Source: Bacillota bacterium (GTDB lineage Bacteria > Bacillota > Clostridia > Lachnospirales > Lachnospiraceae). Taken from it: 64,000 bases of DNA. The DNA lies in contig JAEZKA010000080.1 of the NCBI GenBank assembly GCA_023436225.1, forward strand, positions 1 through 64,000. Direction: 5' to 3'. Below the pieces are notes generated by a model. The model ran no database searches. It saw only the letters and a list, made by a program, of their open reading frames with translations, and was not told the origin of the DNA. The position numbers and the translations under genes were made by a program. Positions 26,621-35,808 of the stretch are shown piece after piece. Every line of letters begins with the position of its first letter. Position 1 is the stretch's first letter.

Positions 26621-27268
26621 ATGTTCCCTTATTATAACGAACTCCTGGACGAAGAGAAGGATGAGCTTAGAGAGGTAGTCAGGACCTTGTATCACCAGAC
26701 CTATATCTTAGAACGTAAATATGATAAAAAGACAGAGCGTTATCTGCCGAATCGTATGTACCGTATTTGTGAAAGACATCTGGATTTCTTGAAGGAGTAT
26801 TTTAAGATTGCCGATATTGATCTTCTTGAGAACAGACAGTATGGAATTATGCAGATCGTGACCAGGAATCTGCAGGGTGATAAATTAAGTCGATTAACCA
26901 CTATCTTTCTGCTACTATTAAAACTAATCTTCGATGAGCAGATGAATACAGCCTCTAGCTCCATTCATGTATACTCCTCCTTGAATGAGGTGTATGATAA
27001 AATCCAATTATTCCGTCTATGGAACAGTAAATCCATCTCTCCAACGGAGCTCAAAAAGACTATGACAGCGCTGAAGAAGTATCAGGTAATCGAGATCACT
27101 GATGAGCTTGGGGAAATGGATGGGGATACAAGGTTTATCATCTATCCTACGATAAATTTATTACTGGACAGCCAGTCAATCGGGGTGATTATTGAGCAAT
27201 ATCAAGAGGAAGGGGAGGTAATCGACGATGGACAGATATCAAGCACTTTCGAAGATGTGTCTGAATAA
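26621..27268 (+). CDS. jetB: JetB-like (DUF4194) KITE subunit
   Basis: 215 residues. DUF4194 proteins are the MukE/MksE-like KITE subunits (tandem winged helices) of Wadjet complexes. Seen here: the N-terminal FPYYNELLDEEKDELREVV, the family stretch IVTRNLQGDKLSRLTTIFLLLLKLIFDEQ, and the second winged helix SPTELKKTMTALKKYQVIEI. AAAGAAAGGA precedes ATG 26621. Its end overlaps jetC by 41 bases, showing tight translational coupling. Confidence 0.83.
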   Translation: MFPYYNELLDEEKDELREVVRTLYHQTYILERKYDKKTERYLPNRMYRICERHLDFLKEYFKIADIDLLENRQYGIMQIVTRNLQGDKLSRLTTIFLLLLKLIFDEQMNTASSSIHVYSSLNEVYDKIQLFRLWNSKSISPTELKKTMTALKKYQVIEITDELGEMDGDTRFIIYPTINLLLDSQSIGVIIEQYQEEGEVIDDGQISSTFEDVSE

Positions 27269-30200
27269 TTGGCACTATATTAATGAAAAGATCCTATCCT
27301 TTCATGATGAAATCAATTTCTTTACCGGACATTCGGGCAGTGGTAAGTCCACGGTTTTGGATGCTCTTCAGATTGTATTGTATGCTGACAGCAATGGCCG
27401 CGGCTTCTTTAACAAAGCAGCAAAGGAGGATTCAGACCGTACGCTAATCGAGTATCTGCGTGGTATGAAAGTAGTTCAGGAGAATAATGAGATTAGCTAT
27501 CTGCGAAATAAGAATTTCTCAACGACTATCGTTCTGGAGCTTAAGGATACCGAGACCCATAAGTATCAGTGCATCGGAGTTGTTTTCGATGTGGATGTAA
27601 GTGTAAATGATGTGAACAGATTGTTCTTCCGACACACCGGTGCTCTGGCACCAAATCATTATCGTGACGGAGATAAGGTATTCTCAGTGGGGGAACTGAA
27701 GGAATATATCGAGACCAATTATAGTAAGGAGGACTATTATTTCAGTCGGACCAATGAGAAATTCCGAAATGAATTATATACTAACTTCTTTGGTGGACTG
27801 CATCCCAAGCACTTTCCTGCGCTCTTCAAGAAGGCGATTCCCTTTAAGATGGATATGAAGCTGGAGGACTTTGTTAAGAATTATATCTGTACAGAAAATG
27901 ATATTCATATGGAGGATATGCAAGATAGCGTTACCCAATATACCAGACTGAAGCGTAGGCTGGAGGATACTAAGAGTGAGATCACCTTACTAACCGATAT
28001 CCGTCAGCAATATAGCCGTTATGAGACCTACTCCGCACAGATCGAACAGCTGCAATATAATCTATATAAGCTGGATATCTCCATAGTGGAAGCGAAGCTA
28101 GATAAGCTTCAGAGCCAGGAGGTGGAATACAAGGAGGATATTCAGAGCTTGACCAAATCCATCGAAGCCTTAGAGGCAGAGCTTTTGACACTTCAGGAGG
28201 AGAGAGACGAAGTGGCCTTTGCAATTCAGAACAGTGGATATGAGCATTTGGAAGCGGAACTCGTAAGCTTGAACCAGATGCTGGAGCTATTGTATCGCAG
28301 CAAGACTTCCTATGATAAGATAGGCAGCGGGCTAGCGGACTGGCTTTCCACGGATTATCCGGATGATGCGGTAAGGGCAGGAATTGAGCATTTTATTGGA
28401 CGTCAAGCTACAGCCAATGAGATCTGGGAGGTCAAGGACACTCTAAACCGAATCAGAGGTGAGCTAACGAAAGATAAGGACGAGCTAACAGCCAAGATTA
28501 ACGAATTTGCATATAAGCTAAGTGATATATCAAAACAAATGAATATATTAAAAGGTGGACAGAAGGCATATCCATCCTTTCTACTAGAGGTTAAGGATTA
28601 CTTAACGAAGGAGCTGGAACAGGAATTTGAGATGCCGGTAAAGGTAGAGATTCTTGCTGATGCCATCGAAGTGAAGAATGAAGAATGGCGTAATGCCATC
28701 GAAGGCTATATGGGAAATAATAAGCTAAGTCTAATGGTTCCTCCCGAGTATGCGAAGCAAGCGATGGAGCTTTATCACCGATTAGATTCTAAGAAATATT
28801 ACCGTGTAGCAGTAATAGATACAGAGCGTGTAATGAAGGATTCTAAACCCGTTCAGAGTAATTCTCTGGCACAGGAGATAGAAGCAAGCTCCAATTATAT
28901 TAAGGCCTATACCGACTATTTGATGGGATCAGTAATCAAATGTCGCTCAGTTGAAGAGCTTCGTGGGATTAAAAGCGGAATCACTCCGGATTGTATTCTC
29001 TATCAGGGCTATAAGTTGCAACACATCAATCCGCGTAATTATACGGAAGACGCTTATATTGGTAGAAGTGCCATTGAGCGTAGATTAAGACTCTTAGAAC
29101 AGAATCTCAATGATTTTAAAGTACAAAAGGACCCTCTCGATAAGGAGCTTCATAGGATAGAGGAGCTTCTTGCTTATGAGTACCTACAGAATGATGTTGA
29201 TTTTTATGAAGGAAAGCTTCAGGAAATAAGCCAGATCAAAGAGAAGGAGTTATTAAAGGAGGATTATAAGAATCGAATCGCCTTACTGAAGCAGTTAAAT
29301 ATTGATGATTGGAAGGCGAAAAAGCTTCTGATTGAGCAGGCTATTGATGCAAAGAGCAAGCAAAAGGAAAAAGCGATTATCGCGCTCGGTGCTAAGGAAA
29401 ACATTATCCGTGCCTCCTCTGACGAGCTTCTGTCCTTAAATGAGGAGCTAATAGAGAAGCAGAAAAATGATCAATACGATTCCCGGCGTGAGGAAGCTTA
29501 TCAGGCTATGCTTCATCGTACGGATAATAAGAGTATGGATAAGCTGCGAATTGACCTTCTTAATCAGAAGCAGCTCCTAGAACGACAATTAGAGGAAGAA
29601 TTCATAAAGGTACTGAAGCGCAGAGAGCAGTATCACAGTGTATACGCCTATCGTGGGTTATCACTGACCAACCGAGACAACCAGGAATACGAGCAATTAC
29701 TGGAGAGTCTACAAAGTGATAAGCTGAATGACTTTATGAAGAAGGCAAATGAGCAGGCAGTTCAGGCCATCTATCATTTTAAGACGGATTTCATCTATAA
29801 GATCCGTGATGCCATTAAGGAGGTTATGCAACAGAAGGAAGATCTAAACCGCATTCTCTCACAGATGGATTTTGGAAAGGATAAATATCGATTTATCATT
29901 ACTAAAAACCGTGGCGAGGACGGAAAGTTCTACGATATGTTCATGGACGAAAATCTGGAGATTAATCCCCATCAGCTGACCGGAAACGTAAGTAATCAGA
30001 TGAATCTATTCAGTATGCAGCATGAGAAGGATTACAGTGAGTTAATCAATGAGCTGATTGAGCTATTCATGCCGCCGGAAAATTGTGATACCAAAACCTT
30101 AGAGGAAGCAAGAGCGAACATGGAGAAGTATGCGGATTATCGAACCTATCTCTCCTTCGATATGGAGCAGCTGGTGGAAGGTATGCCACCGATGAGATTA

Positions 30201-30575
30201 AGTCGAATGCTTTCGAAAAACTCCGGAGGGGAAGGGCAGAATCCCTTATATGTTGCACTATTGGCAAGCTTTGCACAGGTCTATCACATTAACCAAAAGT
30301 CAAGTCTCAGAAGACGAACGACACCAAGGCTTGTGGTACTGGATGAGGCCTTCTCCAAAATGGATGCGGAAAAGGTAGGAAGTTGTATCGGTCTGATTCG
30401 GACCCTTGGCTTCCAGGCAATCATCAGTGCAACCAATGATAAGATTCAGAACTATGTGGATAATGTAGACAAGACCTTTGTATTTGCCAATCCTAACAAA
30501 AATCGAATTTCGGTACAGGAATTTGAGAAACGGGAGTTCATCGAGCTATTGAATGCGCAGGATATAGAGGAGTAA
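27228..30575 (+). CDS. jetC: JetC-like SMC ATPase (MukB/MksB type)
   Basis: 1115 residues, the size of Wadjet JetC. Walker A is GHSGSGKST at residues 34-42; the signature loop NSGGEGQ is near residue 998 and Walker B VVLDEAFSKMD near 1036, so head halves lie at the two ends. Long coiled coils (about 235-345 and 620-900) surround a hinge region (about 470-630). It loads on DNA and extrudes loops by ATP hydrolysis. In known Wadjet systems the loop-extruding JetABC hands circular DNA to the JetD nuclease; no jetD follows here. GGGGAGGT lies eight bases before ATG 27228. Confidence 0.9.
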   Translation: MDRYQALSKMCLNNWHYINEKILSFHDEINFFTGHSGSGKSTVLDALQIVLYADSNGRGFFNKAAKEDSDRTLIEYLRGMKVVQENNEISYLRNKNFSTTIVLELKDTETHKYQCIGVVFDVDVSVNDVNRLFFRHTGALAPNHYRDGDKVFSVGELKEYIETNYSKEDYYFSRTNEKFRNELYTNFFGGLHPKHFPALFKKAIPFKMDMKLEDFVKNYICTENDIHMEDMQDSVTQYTRLKRRLEDTKSEITLLTDIRQQYSRYETYSAQIEQLQYNLYKLDISIVEAKLDKLQSQEVEYKEDIQSLTKSIEALEAELLTLQEERDEVAFAIQNSGYEHLEAELVSLNQMLELLYRSKTSYDKIGSGLADWLSTDYPDDAVRAGIEHFIGRQATANEIWEVKDTLNRIRGELTKDKDELTAKINEFAYKLSDISKQMNILKGGQKAYPSFLLEVKDYLTKELEQEFEMPVKVEILADAIEVKNEEWRNAIEGYMGNNKLSLMVPPEYAKQAMELYHRLDSKKYYRVAVIDTERVMKDSKPVQSNSLAQEIEASSNYIKAYTDYLMGSVIKCRSVEELRGIKSGITPDCILYQGYKLQHINPRNYTEDAYIGRSAIERRLRLLEQNLNDFKVQKDPLDKELHRIEELLAYEYLQNDVDFYEGKLQEISQIKEKELLKEDYKNRIALLKQLNIDDWKAKKLLIEQAIDAKSKQKEKAIIALGAKENIIRASSDELLSLNEELIEKQKNDQYDSRREEAYQAMLHRTDNKSMDKLRIDLLNQKQLLERQLEEEFIKVLKRREQYHSVYAYRGLSLTNRDNQEYEQLLESLQSDKLNDFMKKANEQAVQAIYHFKTDFIYKIRDAIKEVMQQKEDLNRILSQMDFGKDKYRFIITKNRGEDGKFYDMFMDENLEINPHQLTGNVSNQMNLFSMQHEKDYSELINELIELFMPPENCDTKTLEEARANMEKYADYRTYLSFDMEQLVEGMPPMRLSRMLSKNSGGEGQNPLYVALLASFAQVYHINQKSSLRRRTTPRLVVLDEAFSKMDAEKVGSCIGLIRTLGFQAIISATNDKIQNYVDNVDKTFVFANPNKNRISVQEFEKREFIELLNAQDIEE

Positions 30576-30600
30576 CTGTATAATAAAAAAGGATTTATGA

Positions 30601-30640
30601 GGCATCGGCGCTTGTATCACGGCAAAGATGCCTTCATATT
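30601..30640 (+). terminator. Weak terminator-like hairpin after jetC
   Basis: GGCATC pairs with GATGCC across a 20-base loop, followed by TTCAT. The region 30641-30843 holds an extended -10 promoter (TGCTATAAT, 30741-30749) for the xdh operon and no recognisable riboswitch. Confidence 0.4.
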
Positions 30641-30843
30641 ATATTAGGAGGTGGTTTCATCAAACCCGTACCTATTTATAAGAGCTGCTAATGTTTTATA
30701 TAAATATAACAAATAAATGATTTTATTTTGGAAACTTTTGTGCTATAATATGAATCAGCAATTAATTAGATCAAATGGTCTAAGAATTAAGGGAAACAGT
30801 CACAGAATTACTTATTTTCTTTACATTAAAGGAGGTTGCCAAA

Positions 30844-33126
30844 ATGACAGTCGGTCAAAGTGTTCCGCGTGTAGATGCCTTGGACAAAGTTATCGGAAGG
30901 GCTAAGTATACCGATGATCTTTGTGAGAAGAATGCATTTATTGCGAAGATCCTACATTCGACAATTGCAAATGGTATCGTAAAAGCCATTGATGTTTCAG
31001 AGGCAGAGAAAATTCCGGGGGTGGTTAAGATAGTCACCTGTTTTGATGTGCCTAAGATTTATTTTCCGACAGCAGGACATCCGTGGTCAACAGATCCTGC
31101 TCATCAGGATGTAGCAGACAGACTATTATTAACAGACAGAGTACGTTTTTATGGTGATGATGTGGCTGCAGTTATAGCAGAGACAGAGGTGGCTGCAAAG
31201 CAGGCACTGGAGGCAATTAAGGTTGAATATGAGGAATTTCCCTTTGTTCTTGATGTCCAGGAAGCAATGAGTCCTGATGCGCCTCAGCTACACGAAGCAT
31301 ATCCGAATAATATACTGGGACACTCTTCACTTCGGAAGGGCAATTACGAAGAAGCAATTAAAGAACCTGGATTAATAAAATTTGATGCATGGTATGAGAC
31401 TCCAACGGTTCAGCATTGTCATATTGAAAATCATATCTGTTATGCCAGTATGGAGGGCAGCCGTATCACTGTGGTGTCCTCGACGCAGATTCCTCATATT
31501 ATCCGTCGTGTTGTCGGGCAGGCCTTGGGTATTCCCTGGGGTGATGTTCGTATCGTAAAACCCTATATCGGCGGTGGCTTCGGTAATAAACAGGATGCTC
31601 TATATGAGCCGCTTTGTGCGTATTTGACGACACAGGTTGGCGGACGTCCCGTCAAAATAGATGTTACCAGAGAAGAAACCTTTGTAAGTAATCGCGTTCG
31701 TCATGCTATTCGCTTCCATGTAGTAAGCTGGGCACGTCCTGACGGTACCGTTGCAGCAAGAAAGCTGGAATGCTTCTCCAATCAGGGAGCTTATGCTTCT
31801 CATGGTCATGGCATTGCAGCTAAAGGAATGAATGCTATCCCGCAATTGTATCCTTGTGACAATATGGAATGTGATTCCTATACCGTATTTACGAACCGTC
31901 CGGTTGCAGGAGCGATGCGTGGTTACGGAATTCCACAGGCAATGTTTGCTGCAGAATCACATACTGAGGATATTGCGAGAACGTTTGGAATGGATCCGGT
32001 GGAATATCGCCGCAAGAATTTGATGCCCGTTGGCTTTGTGGACGGTTTCTCCAAGAACGAGAACTATTTTGACAGCTTTAATCAATGTTTAGAAAAAGGT
32101 AAGAGTTACATAGATTTTGACCGTAAGTTCAAGGAGTATCAGAATCAGACCGGTCCCATTCGCAAGGGTGTAGGCTGTTCGGTATTCTGGTACAATACCG
32201 GTGTTTGGCCGATTAGCTTAGAGACCTCTGCTTGTCGAATGGTACTTAACCAAGATGGATCCGTTCAGTTACAGCTTGCTGAGACGGAGATTGGTCAGGG
32301 CGCGGATACCGCTTTTGCTCAAATGACAGCAGATGCCTTAGGTATTCCCTTTAACAAAGTCCATGTAATATCGAATCAGGATACCGACGTAACTCCGTTT
32401 GGTACCAGTGCCTATGCATCCAGACAGACCTATGTGGCGGGCTTTTCCATCAAACAAACCGCGCTGATATTAAAAGAACGCATATTGAAGTATGCTTATG
32501 AATTAACCAGAATGCCTTCCTTTGAACTGGATCTGGTAGAGGGGCAGATTGTCCGTAAGGCGGATGGACGCGTGATGATATCCCTCAGTGAGCTTGCTAC
32601 TGAAGCATTATATAGTATGAGCCACGCTGAGCATATGACCGCGGAGAGTACCTATCAGATCAAGTCCAATGCGTATTCCTTTGGTTGCTGCTTCGCAGAG
32701 GTTGAGGTTGACATTCCTCTCTGCAAGGTGAACTTACTTGATATTATCAACGTTCATGATGTGGGTCAGCTGATTAATCCCCAACTGGCAGAGGCACAGG
32801 TTCATGGTGGTATGAGTATGGGTATCGGATATGCATTGGCCGAGCAGCTTCTGTTTGATCCCAAGACAGGTAAGACTTTGAATGATAACCTGTTGGATTA
32901 TAAGCTGTCTACCTTTATGGATCACCCACATTTGGAAGCACAGTTTGTTGAGAACTATGAGCCGACCAGCGCGTTTGGAACAAAGGCACTGGGTGAGCCT
33001 CCGGCATGTCCGGTAGCTCCGGCGATCCGTAATGCAATCTTAAATGCTACCGGTGTTGCGATTAACAACATCCCTATGACGCCTCATATCCTCTTTGAAC
33101 GTTTTAAAGAGGAAGGGCTAATATAA
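30844..33126 (+). CDS. xdhA: Xanthine dehydrogenase, molybdopterin-binding subunit
   Basis: 760 residues; it closely follows E. coli XdhA in length (752) and in recalled sequence throughout, for example STQIPHIIRRVVGQALGIPW, IGGGFGNKQD, AMRGYGIPQ, EIGQGADTAF and the C-terminal ALGEPPACPVAPAIRNA. These hold the molybdenum cofactor; the Glu of LGEPP (about residue 718) is the catalytic base of molybdenum hydroxylases. It hydroxylates xanthine or a related purine. AAAGGAGG precedes ATG 30844. It leads a three-gene operon with the FAD and 2Fe-2S subunits. Cofactor-insertion genes are not nearby. Confidence 0.93.
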   Translation: MTVGQSVPRVDALDKVIGRAKYTDDLCEKNAFIAKILHSTIANGIVKAIDVSEAEKIPGVVKIVTCFDVPKIYFPTAGHPWSTDPAHQDVADRLLLTDRVRFYGDDVAAVIAETEVAAKQALEAIKVEYEEFPFVLDVQEAMSPDAPQLHEAYPNNILGHSSLRKGNYEEAIKEPGLIKFDAWYETPTVQHCHIENHICYASMEGSRITVVSSTQIPHIIRRVVGQALGIPWGDVRIVKPYIGGGFGNKQDALYEPLCAYLTTQVGGRPVKIDVTREETFVSNRVRHAIRFHVVSWARPDGTVAARKLECFSNQGAYASHGHGIAAKGMNAIPQLYPCDNMECDSYTVFTNRPVAGAMRGYGIPQAMFAAESHTEDIARTFGMDPVEYRRKNLMPVGFVDGFSKNENYFDSFNQCLEKGKSYIDFDRKFKEYQNQTGPIRKGVGCSVFWYNTGVWPISLETSACRMVLNQDGSVQLQLAETEIGQGADTAFAQMTADALGIPFNKVHVISNQDTDVTPFGTSAYASRQTYVAGFSIKQTALILKERILKYAYELTRMPSFELDLVEGQIVRKADGRVMISLSELATEALYSMSHAEHMTAESTYQIKSNAYSFGCCFAEVEVDIPLCKVNLLDIINVHDVGQLINPQLAEAQVHGGMSMGIGYALAEQLLFDPKTGKTLNDNLLDYKLSTFMDHPHLEAQFVENYEPTSAFGTKALGEPPACPVAPAIRNAILNATGVAINNIPMTPHILFERFKEEGLI

Positions 33127-33141
33127 GAAAGGGGGAACATC

Positions 33142-34023
33142 ATGTACGATATTAAGGAAATGTTCGAAGCATCCAGCGTCAGTCATGCGGTAGAGCTTCG
33201 CTTAGCGCATCCCCAGGCAATCATATTAGCCGGAGGAAGTGATATATTAATTCAAATGAGGGAAGGAAAGCTCGCAGGCAAAGAAGTCATCAGCATCTAT
33301 ATGCTGGATGAGCTGCGTGGCGTATCTCTTACAGAAGATGGTACGATCCGAATTGGATCACTCACAAGCTTTTCTCATATTACGAAGGATCCAATTATTC
33401 AGGAATACATTAACGTTCTGGGGCAAGCCGTGGATATGATCGGTGGCCCACAAATCAGAAATATCGGTACGATTGGTGGCAATACCTGTAATGGTGTAAC
33501 CTCTGCTGACTCTGCCTCTACTTTATTTGCCTGGGATGCACTGATTGAGTTGACCGGCAGTGCAGGAAAGCGTTGCATACCGATCAGGGAGTTTTACATT
33601 AAGGCAGGAACAGTTGATATTCATCCCGATGAGCTTCAGACTGCAATTCTAATCCCGAAGGAAAGCTATGAAGGATATCATGGCCATTATATCAAGTATG
33701 CCATGAGAAATGCCATGGATATAGCAACCTCAGGCTGTTCAGTGAATGTGAAGCTGTCTGCGGATAAGAAGACCTTGGAGGATGTGCGTATTGCCTATGG
33801 CGTTCAGGGGCCTACTCCACTTCGTGCTGTCACTGCAGAAGGTGTCGGAAGGAATAGCGAAATTAGTGGAGATCTACTTAAGAAGATCAGTGAAGCAGTC
33901 CTAGAAGATATTAAGCCCCGTGACAGCTGGCGTGCTTCCAAGGCTCTTCGTCAGCACATTGCCGTAGAGATGGCTCATCGTTGCTTGCTAGAAGCAATCA
34001 AGCTTTCGGGAGGTGAAGTATAA
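33142..34023 (+). CDS. xdhB: Xanthine dehydrogenase, FAD-binding subunit
   Basis: 293 residues, matching E. coli XdhB (292). FAD-binding motifs: ILAGGSDILIQM (about residues 29-40) and IRNIGTIGGNTCNGVTSADSA (about 108-128), both classic for the molybdenum-hydroxylase flavin domain, then the CO-dehydrogenase-flavoprotein-like C-terminal domain with DVRIAYGVQGPTPLRA. It passes electrons from the iron-sulphur subunit to NAD+ or another acceptor. It sits 15 bases after xdhA and its stop overlaps the start of xdhC (TAATG). Confidence 0.93.
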   Translation: MYDIKEMFEASSVSHAVELRLAHPQAIILAGGSDILIQMREGKLAGKEVISIYMLDELRGVSLTEDGTIRIGSLTSFSHITKDPIIQEYINVLGQAVDMIGGPQIRNIGTIGGNTCNGVTSADSASTLFAWDALIELTGSAGKRCIPIREFYIKAGTVDIHPDELQTAILIPKESYEGYHGHYIKYAMRNAMDIATSGCSVNVKLSADKKTLEDVRIAYGVQGPTPLRAVTAEGVGRNSEISGDLLKKISEAVLEDIKPRDSWRASKALRQHIAVEMAHRCLLEAIKLSGGEV

Positions 34024-34511
34024 TGGCACAATTTAAATTAGTGAAATGTACAATTAATGGAAAAGAAACCGAGACTATGGTAGATGTCCGCGCCTCCTTA
34101 ACCGATATGCTTCGTAATGATTACCGTCTTACTTCGGTAAAAAAGGGCTGCGAGGTTGGTGAATGTGGTGCCTGCAATGTTATCATTGACGGAGAATGCT
34201 TTAACTCCTGTATCTATCTGGCTATCTGGGCAGACGGTAAGAATATCCGAACCCTGGAGAGCTTACTTGGACCGAACGGAGAATTGGCTGATATTCAACA
34301 GGCCTTTATAGAGGAAGCAGCCGTTCAATGTGGCTTCTGTACTCCGGGCTTCATCATGACAGCAGTTCAGATACTGGAAAGCGGTAAGGAATATACCAGA
34401 GAAGAGCTTCGTAAGCTCTTATCAGGTAACCTGTGCCGTTGTACCGGCTACGAGAATATCATGAATGCTGTTGAGAAGACCATGCTCCGCCGCTTAGGGA
34501 AGCTGCAATAA
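34023..34511 (+). CDS. xdhC: Xanthine dehydrogenase, 2Fe-2S subunit
   Basis: 162 residues with the two iron-sulphur domains of molybdenum hydroxylases: a plant-ferredoxin-like N-terminal cluster motif GCEVGECGACNV with a further Cys in SCIYL, then the four-helix domain with QCGFCTPGF and CRCTGYENI. It links the molybdenum site to FAD. Length matches E. coli XdhC (159). The ATG overlaps the xdhB stop codon. A terminator follows at 34556. Note that in Bacillus nomenclature xdhC means an unrelated maturation factor. Confidence 0.93.
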   Translation: MAQFKLVKCTINGKETETMVDVRASLTDMLRNDYRLTSVKKGCEVGECGACNVIIDGECFNSCIYLAIWADGKNIRTLESLLGPNGELADIQQAFIEEAAVQCGFCTPGFIMTAVQILESGKEYTREELRKLLSGNLCRCTGYENIMNAVEKTMLRRLGKLQ

Positions 34512-34555
34512 TTAGGTATAATTGACAGTAATAAAATTGAATATCATACCCATAA

Positions 34556-34590
34556 GGGAGTTGGTTTGTTAATAACTAACTCCTTTTTTT
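34556..34590 (+). terminator. Terminator after xdhABC
   Basis: GGAGTTGGTT pairs with AACTAACTCC around TGTTAAT, followed by TTTTTTT. Confidence 0.9.
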
Positions 34591-34683
34591 GGCGCCATCA
34601 AATCATAAGGTGGTGAAAAATTATTTTTATGTTATGTAGTTTTTTGCTTCGTGTATTCTCAGATCCAGATGATAATGATAAGG

Positions 34684-34713
34684 TTGACATAGGATAGCCT
34701 GCCTCTGTATAAT
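34684..34713 (+). promoter_or_regulatory. Strong promoter for the toroid-protein gene
   Basis: TTGACA (34684-34689), 18 bases, TATAAT (34708-34713), both consensus. Start of the gene lies 117 bases downstream; the leader contains the hairpin at 34765-34795. Confidence 0.8.
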
Positions 34714-34764
34714 GGGATAAGGAAATTTTTGGAATCTACCTAAAAACCAATAAAAAATAACATT

Positions 34765-34795
34765 CTCTTATCTTAGACTAGACCTAAGTTAAGAG
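34765..34795 (+). promoter_or_regulatory. Leader hairpin / operator-like palindrome
   Basis: CTCTTA pairs with TAAGAG and inside it CTTAG pairs with CTAAG around ACTAGAC. No T-run follows, so it is not a terminator; it may be an operator or a leader fold that affects the RBS 20 bases away. Confidence 0.45.
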
Positions 34796-34829
34796 GATAG
34801 ATATGATTTGATCGTAAGGAGGATTAAAA

Positions 34830-35669
34830 ATGTCAATAAAAAATGAGTATCAATCAGATGTCCAAGAGATACTATCCCACCGATATGACAATGGTGCAGA
34901 CCTATGGGCAACGCCAGATAATAAATTGCTCAAAGGCTCTCCCTTTTCCACTTTTGAAAGTGTACTTTATCTTTTAGAACTTGGAATGTCACCAGAAGAG
35001 CCTATTTTAAAAGCGGCCGCGGATTTGATTTTTAGCGTATGGCAGAAGGATGGTCGATTTCGAATATACCCAAAAGGTAGCATTTATCCTTGTCAAACGG
35101 CGATTGCTACTAACGTGTTGTGCCATATGGGGTATGTAGAGGATGAAAGAATTCAAAAGACCTTTCAACATCTCTTAGATATTCAGTATCGAGATGGTGG
35201 TTGGCGGTGCGATAAATTTTTTTATGGACATGGAGAGGAGACCGAATATTCCAATCCGAAACCCACGCTCAATGCACTGAATGCATTTCGTTTTAGTAAG
35301 TATCTGAACAATGAGCCTGCGCTTGATAGAGCGGTAGAGTTTTTATTGGAGCATTGGATTATCCGCAAGCCAATCGGACCATGCCATTATGGAATTGGGA
35401 CACTATTTAAGCAGGTTGAATATCCATTTCGGAATTATAATTTGTTCGAATATGTGTATGTTTTGTCTTTTTATAACTATGCCAAAAATGACCATCGTTT
35501 CCTTGAAGCCTTTGAAACCCTCAAATCAAAAACGATGGATGAACAGATTGTGGTAGAGCGAGTTGTACCTAAACTGGCTAAGCTTTCATTCTGCAGAAAA
35601 GGCTCGAAAAGTGAACTTGCAACAAAGCGATATTTAGAAATTTTAGAAAACCTAAACAAAGGAAATTAA
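34830..35669 (+). CDS. Prenyltransferase/squalene-oxidase-repeat (alpha-alpha toroid) protein
   Basis: 279 residues. Repeats such as FSTFESVLYLLELGM, IYPCQTAIATNVLCHMGY, IQKTFQHLLDIQYRDGGW and NPKPTLNALNAFRF show the helix pairs with Q-x-x-DGGW-type turns of terpene-cyclase and prenyltransferase beta-subunit toroids. No DxDD or zinc-ligand set of a true cyclase or prenyltransferase is visible, so it probably uses the fold for another purpose. GTAAGGAGGATT precedes ATG 34830. It has its own consensus promoter and a palindromic leader. It stands alone; the function is unknown. Confidence 0.6.
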   Translation: MSIKNEYQSDVQEILSHRYDNGADLWATPDNKLLKGSPFSTFESVLYLLELGMSPEEPILKAAADLIFSVWQKDGRFRIYPKGSIYPCQTAIATNVLCHMGYVEDERIQKTFQHLLDIQYRDGGWRCDKFFYGHGEETEYSNPKPTLNALNAFRFSKYLNNEPALDRAVEFLLEHWIIRKPIGPCHYGIGTLFKQVEYPFRNYNLFEYVYVLSFYNYAKNDHRFLEAFETLKSKTMDEQIVVERVVPKLAKLSFCRKGSKSELATKRYLEILENLNKGN

Positions 35670-35808
35670 ATTTCATATTATTAAAATACTCGTTAAAGAG
35701 GGCTCCTTAATATTTTCTTCACTTTTTTACCACATGATTGACAAATTACAACCATATAATAAGTCAGACAAACTACCAAAAGTTTACTGATAAGGAGCTG
35801 CTTACATA

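Noticed and set aside
30717..30905. Open frame of 62 codons ahead of xdhA
   Set aside because: It overlaps the xdh promoter and the start of xdhA in another frame and has no ribosome binding site.
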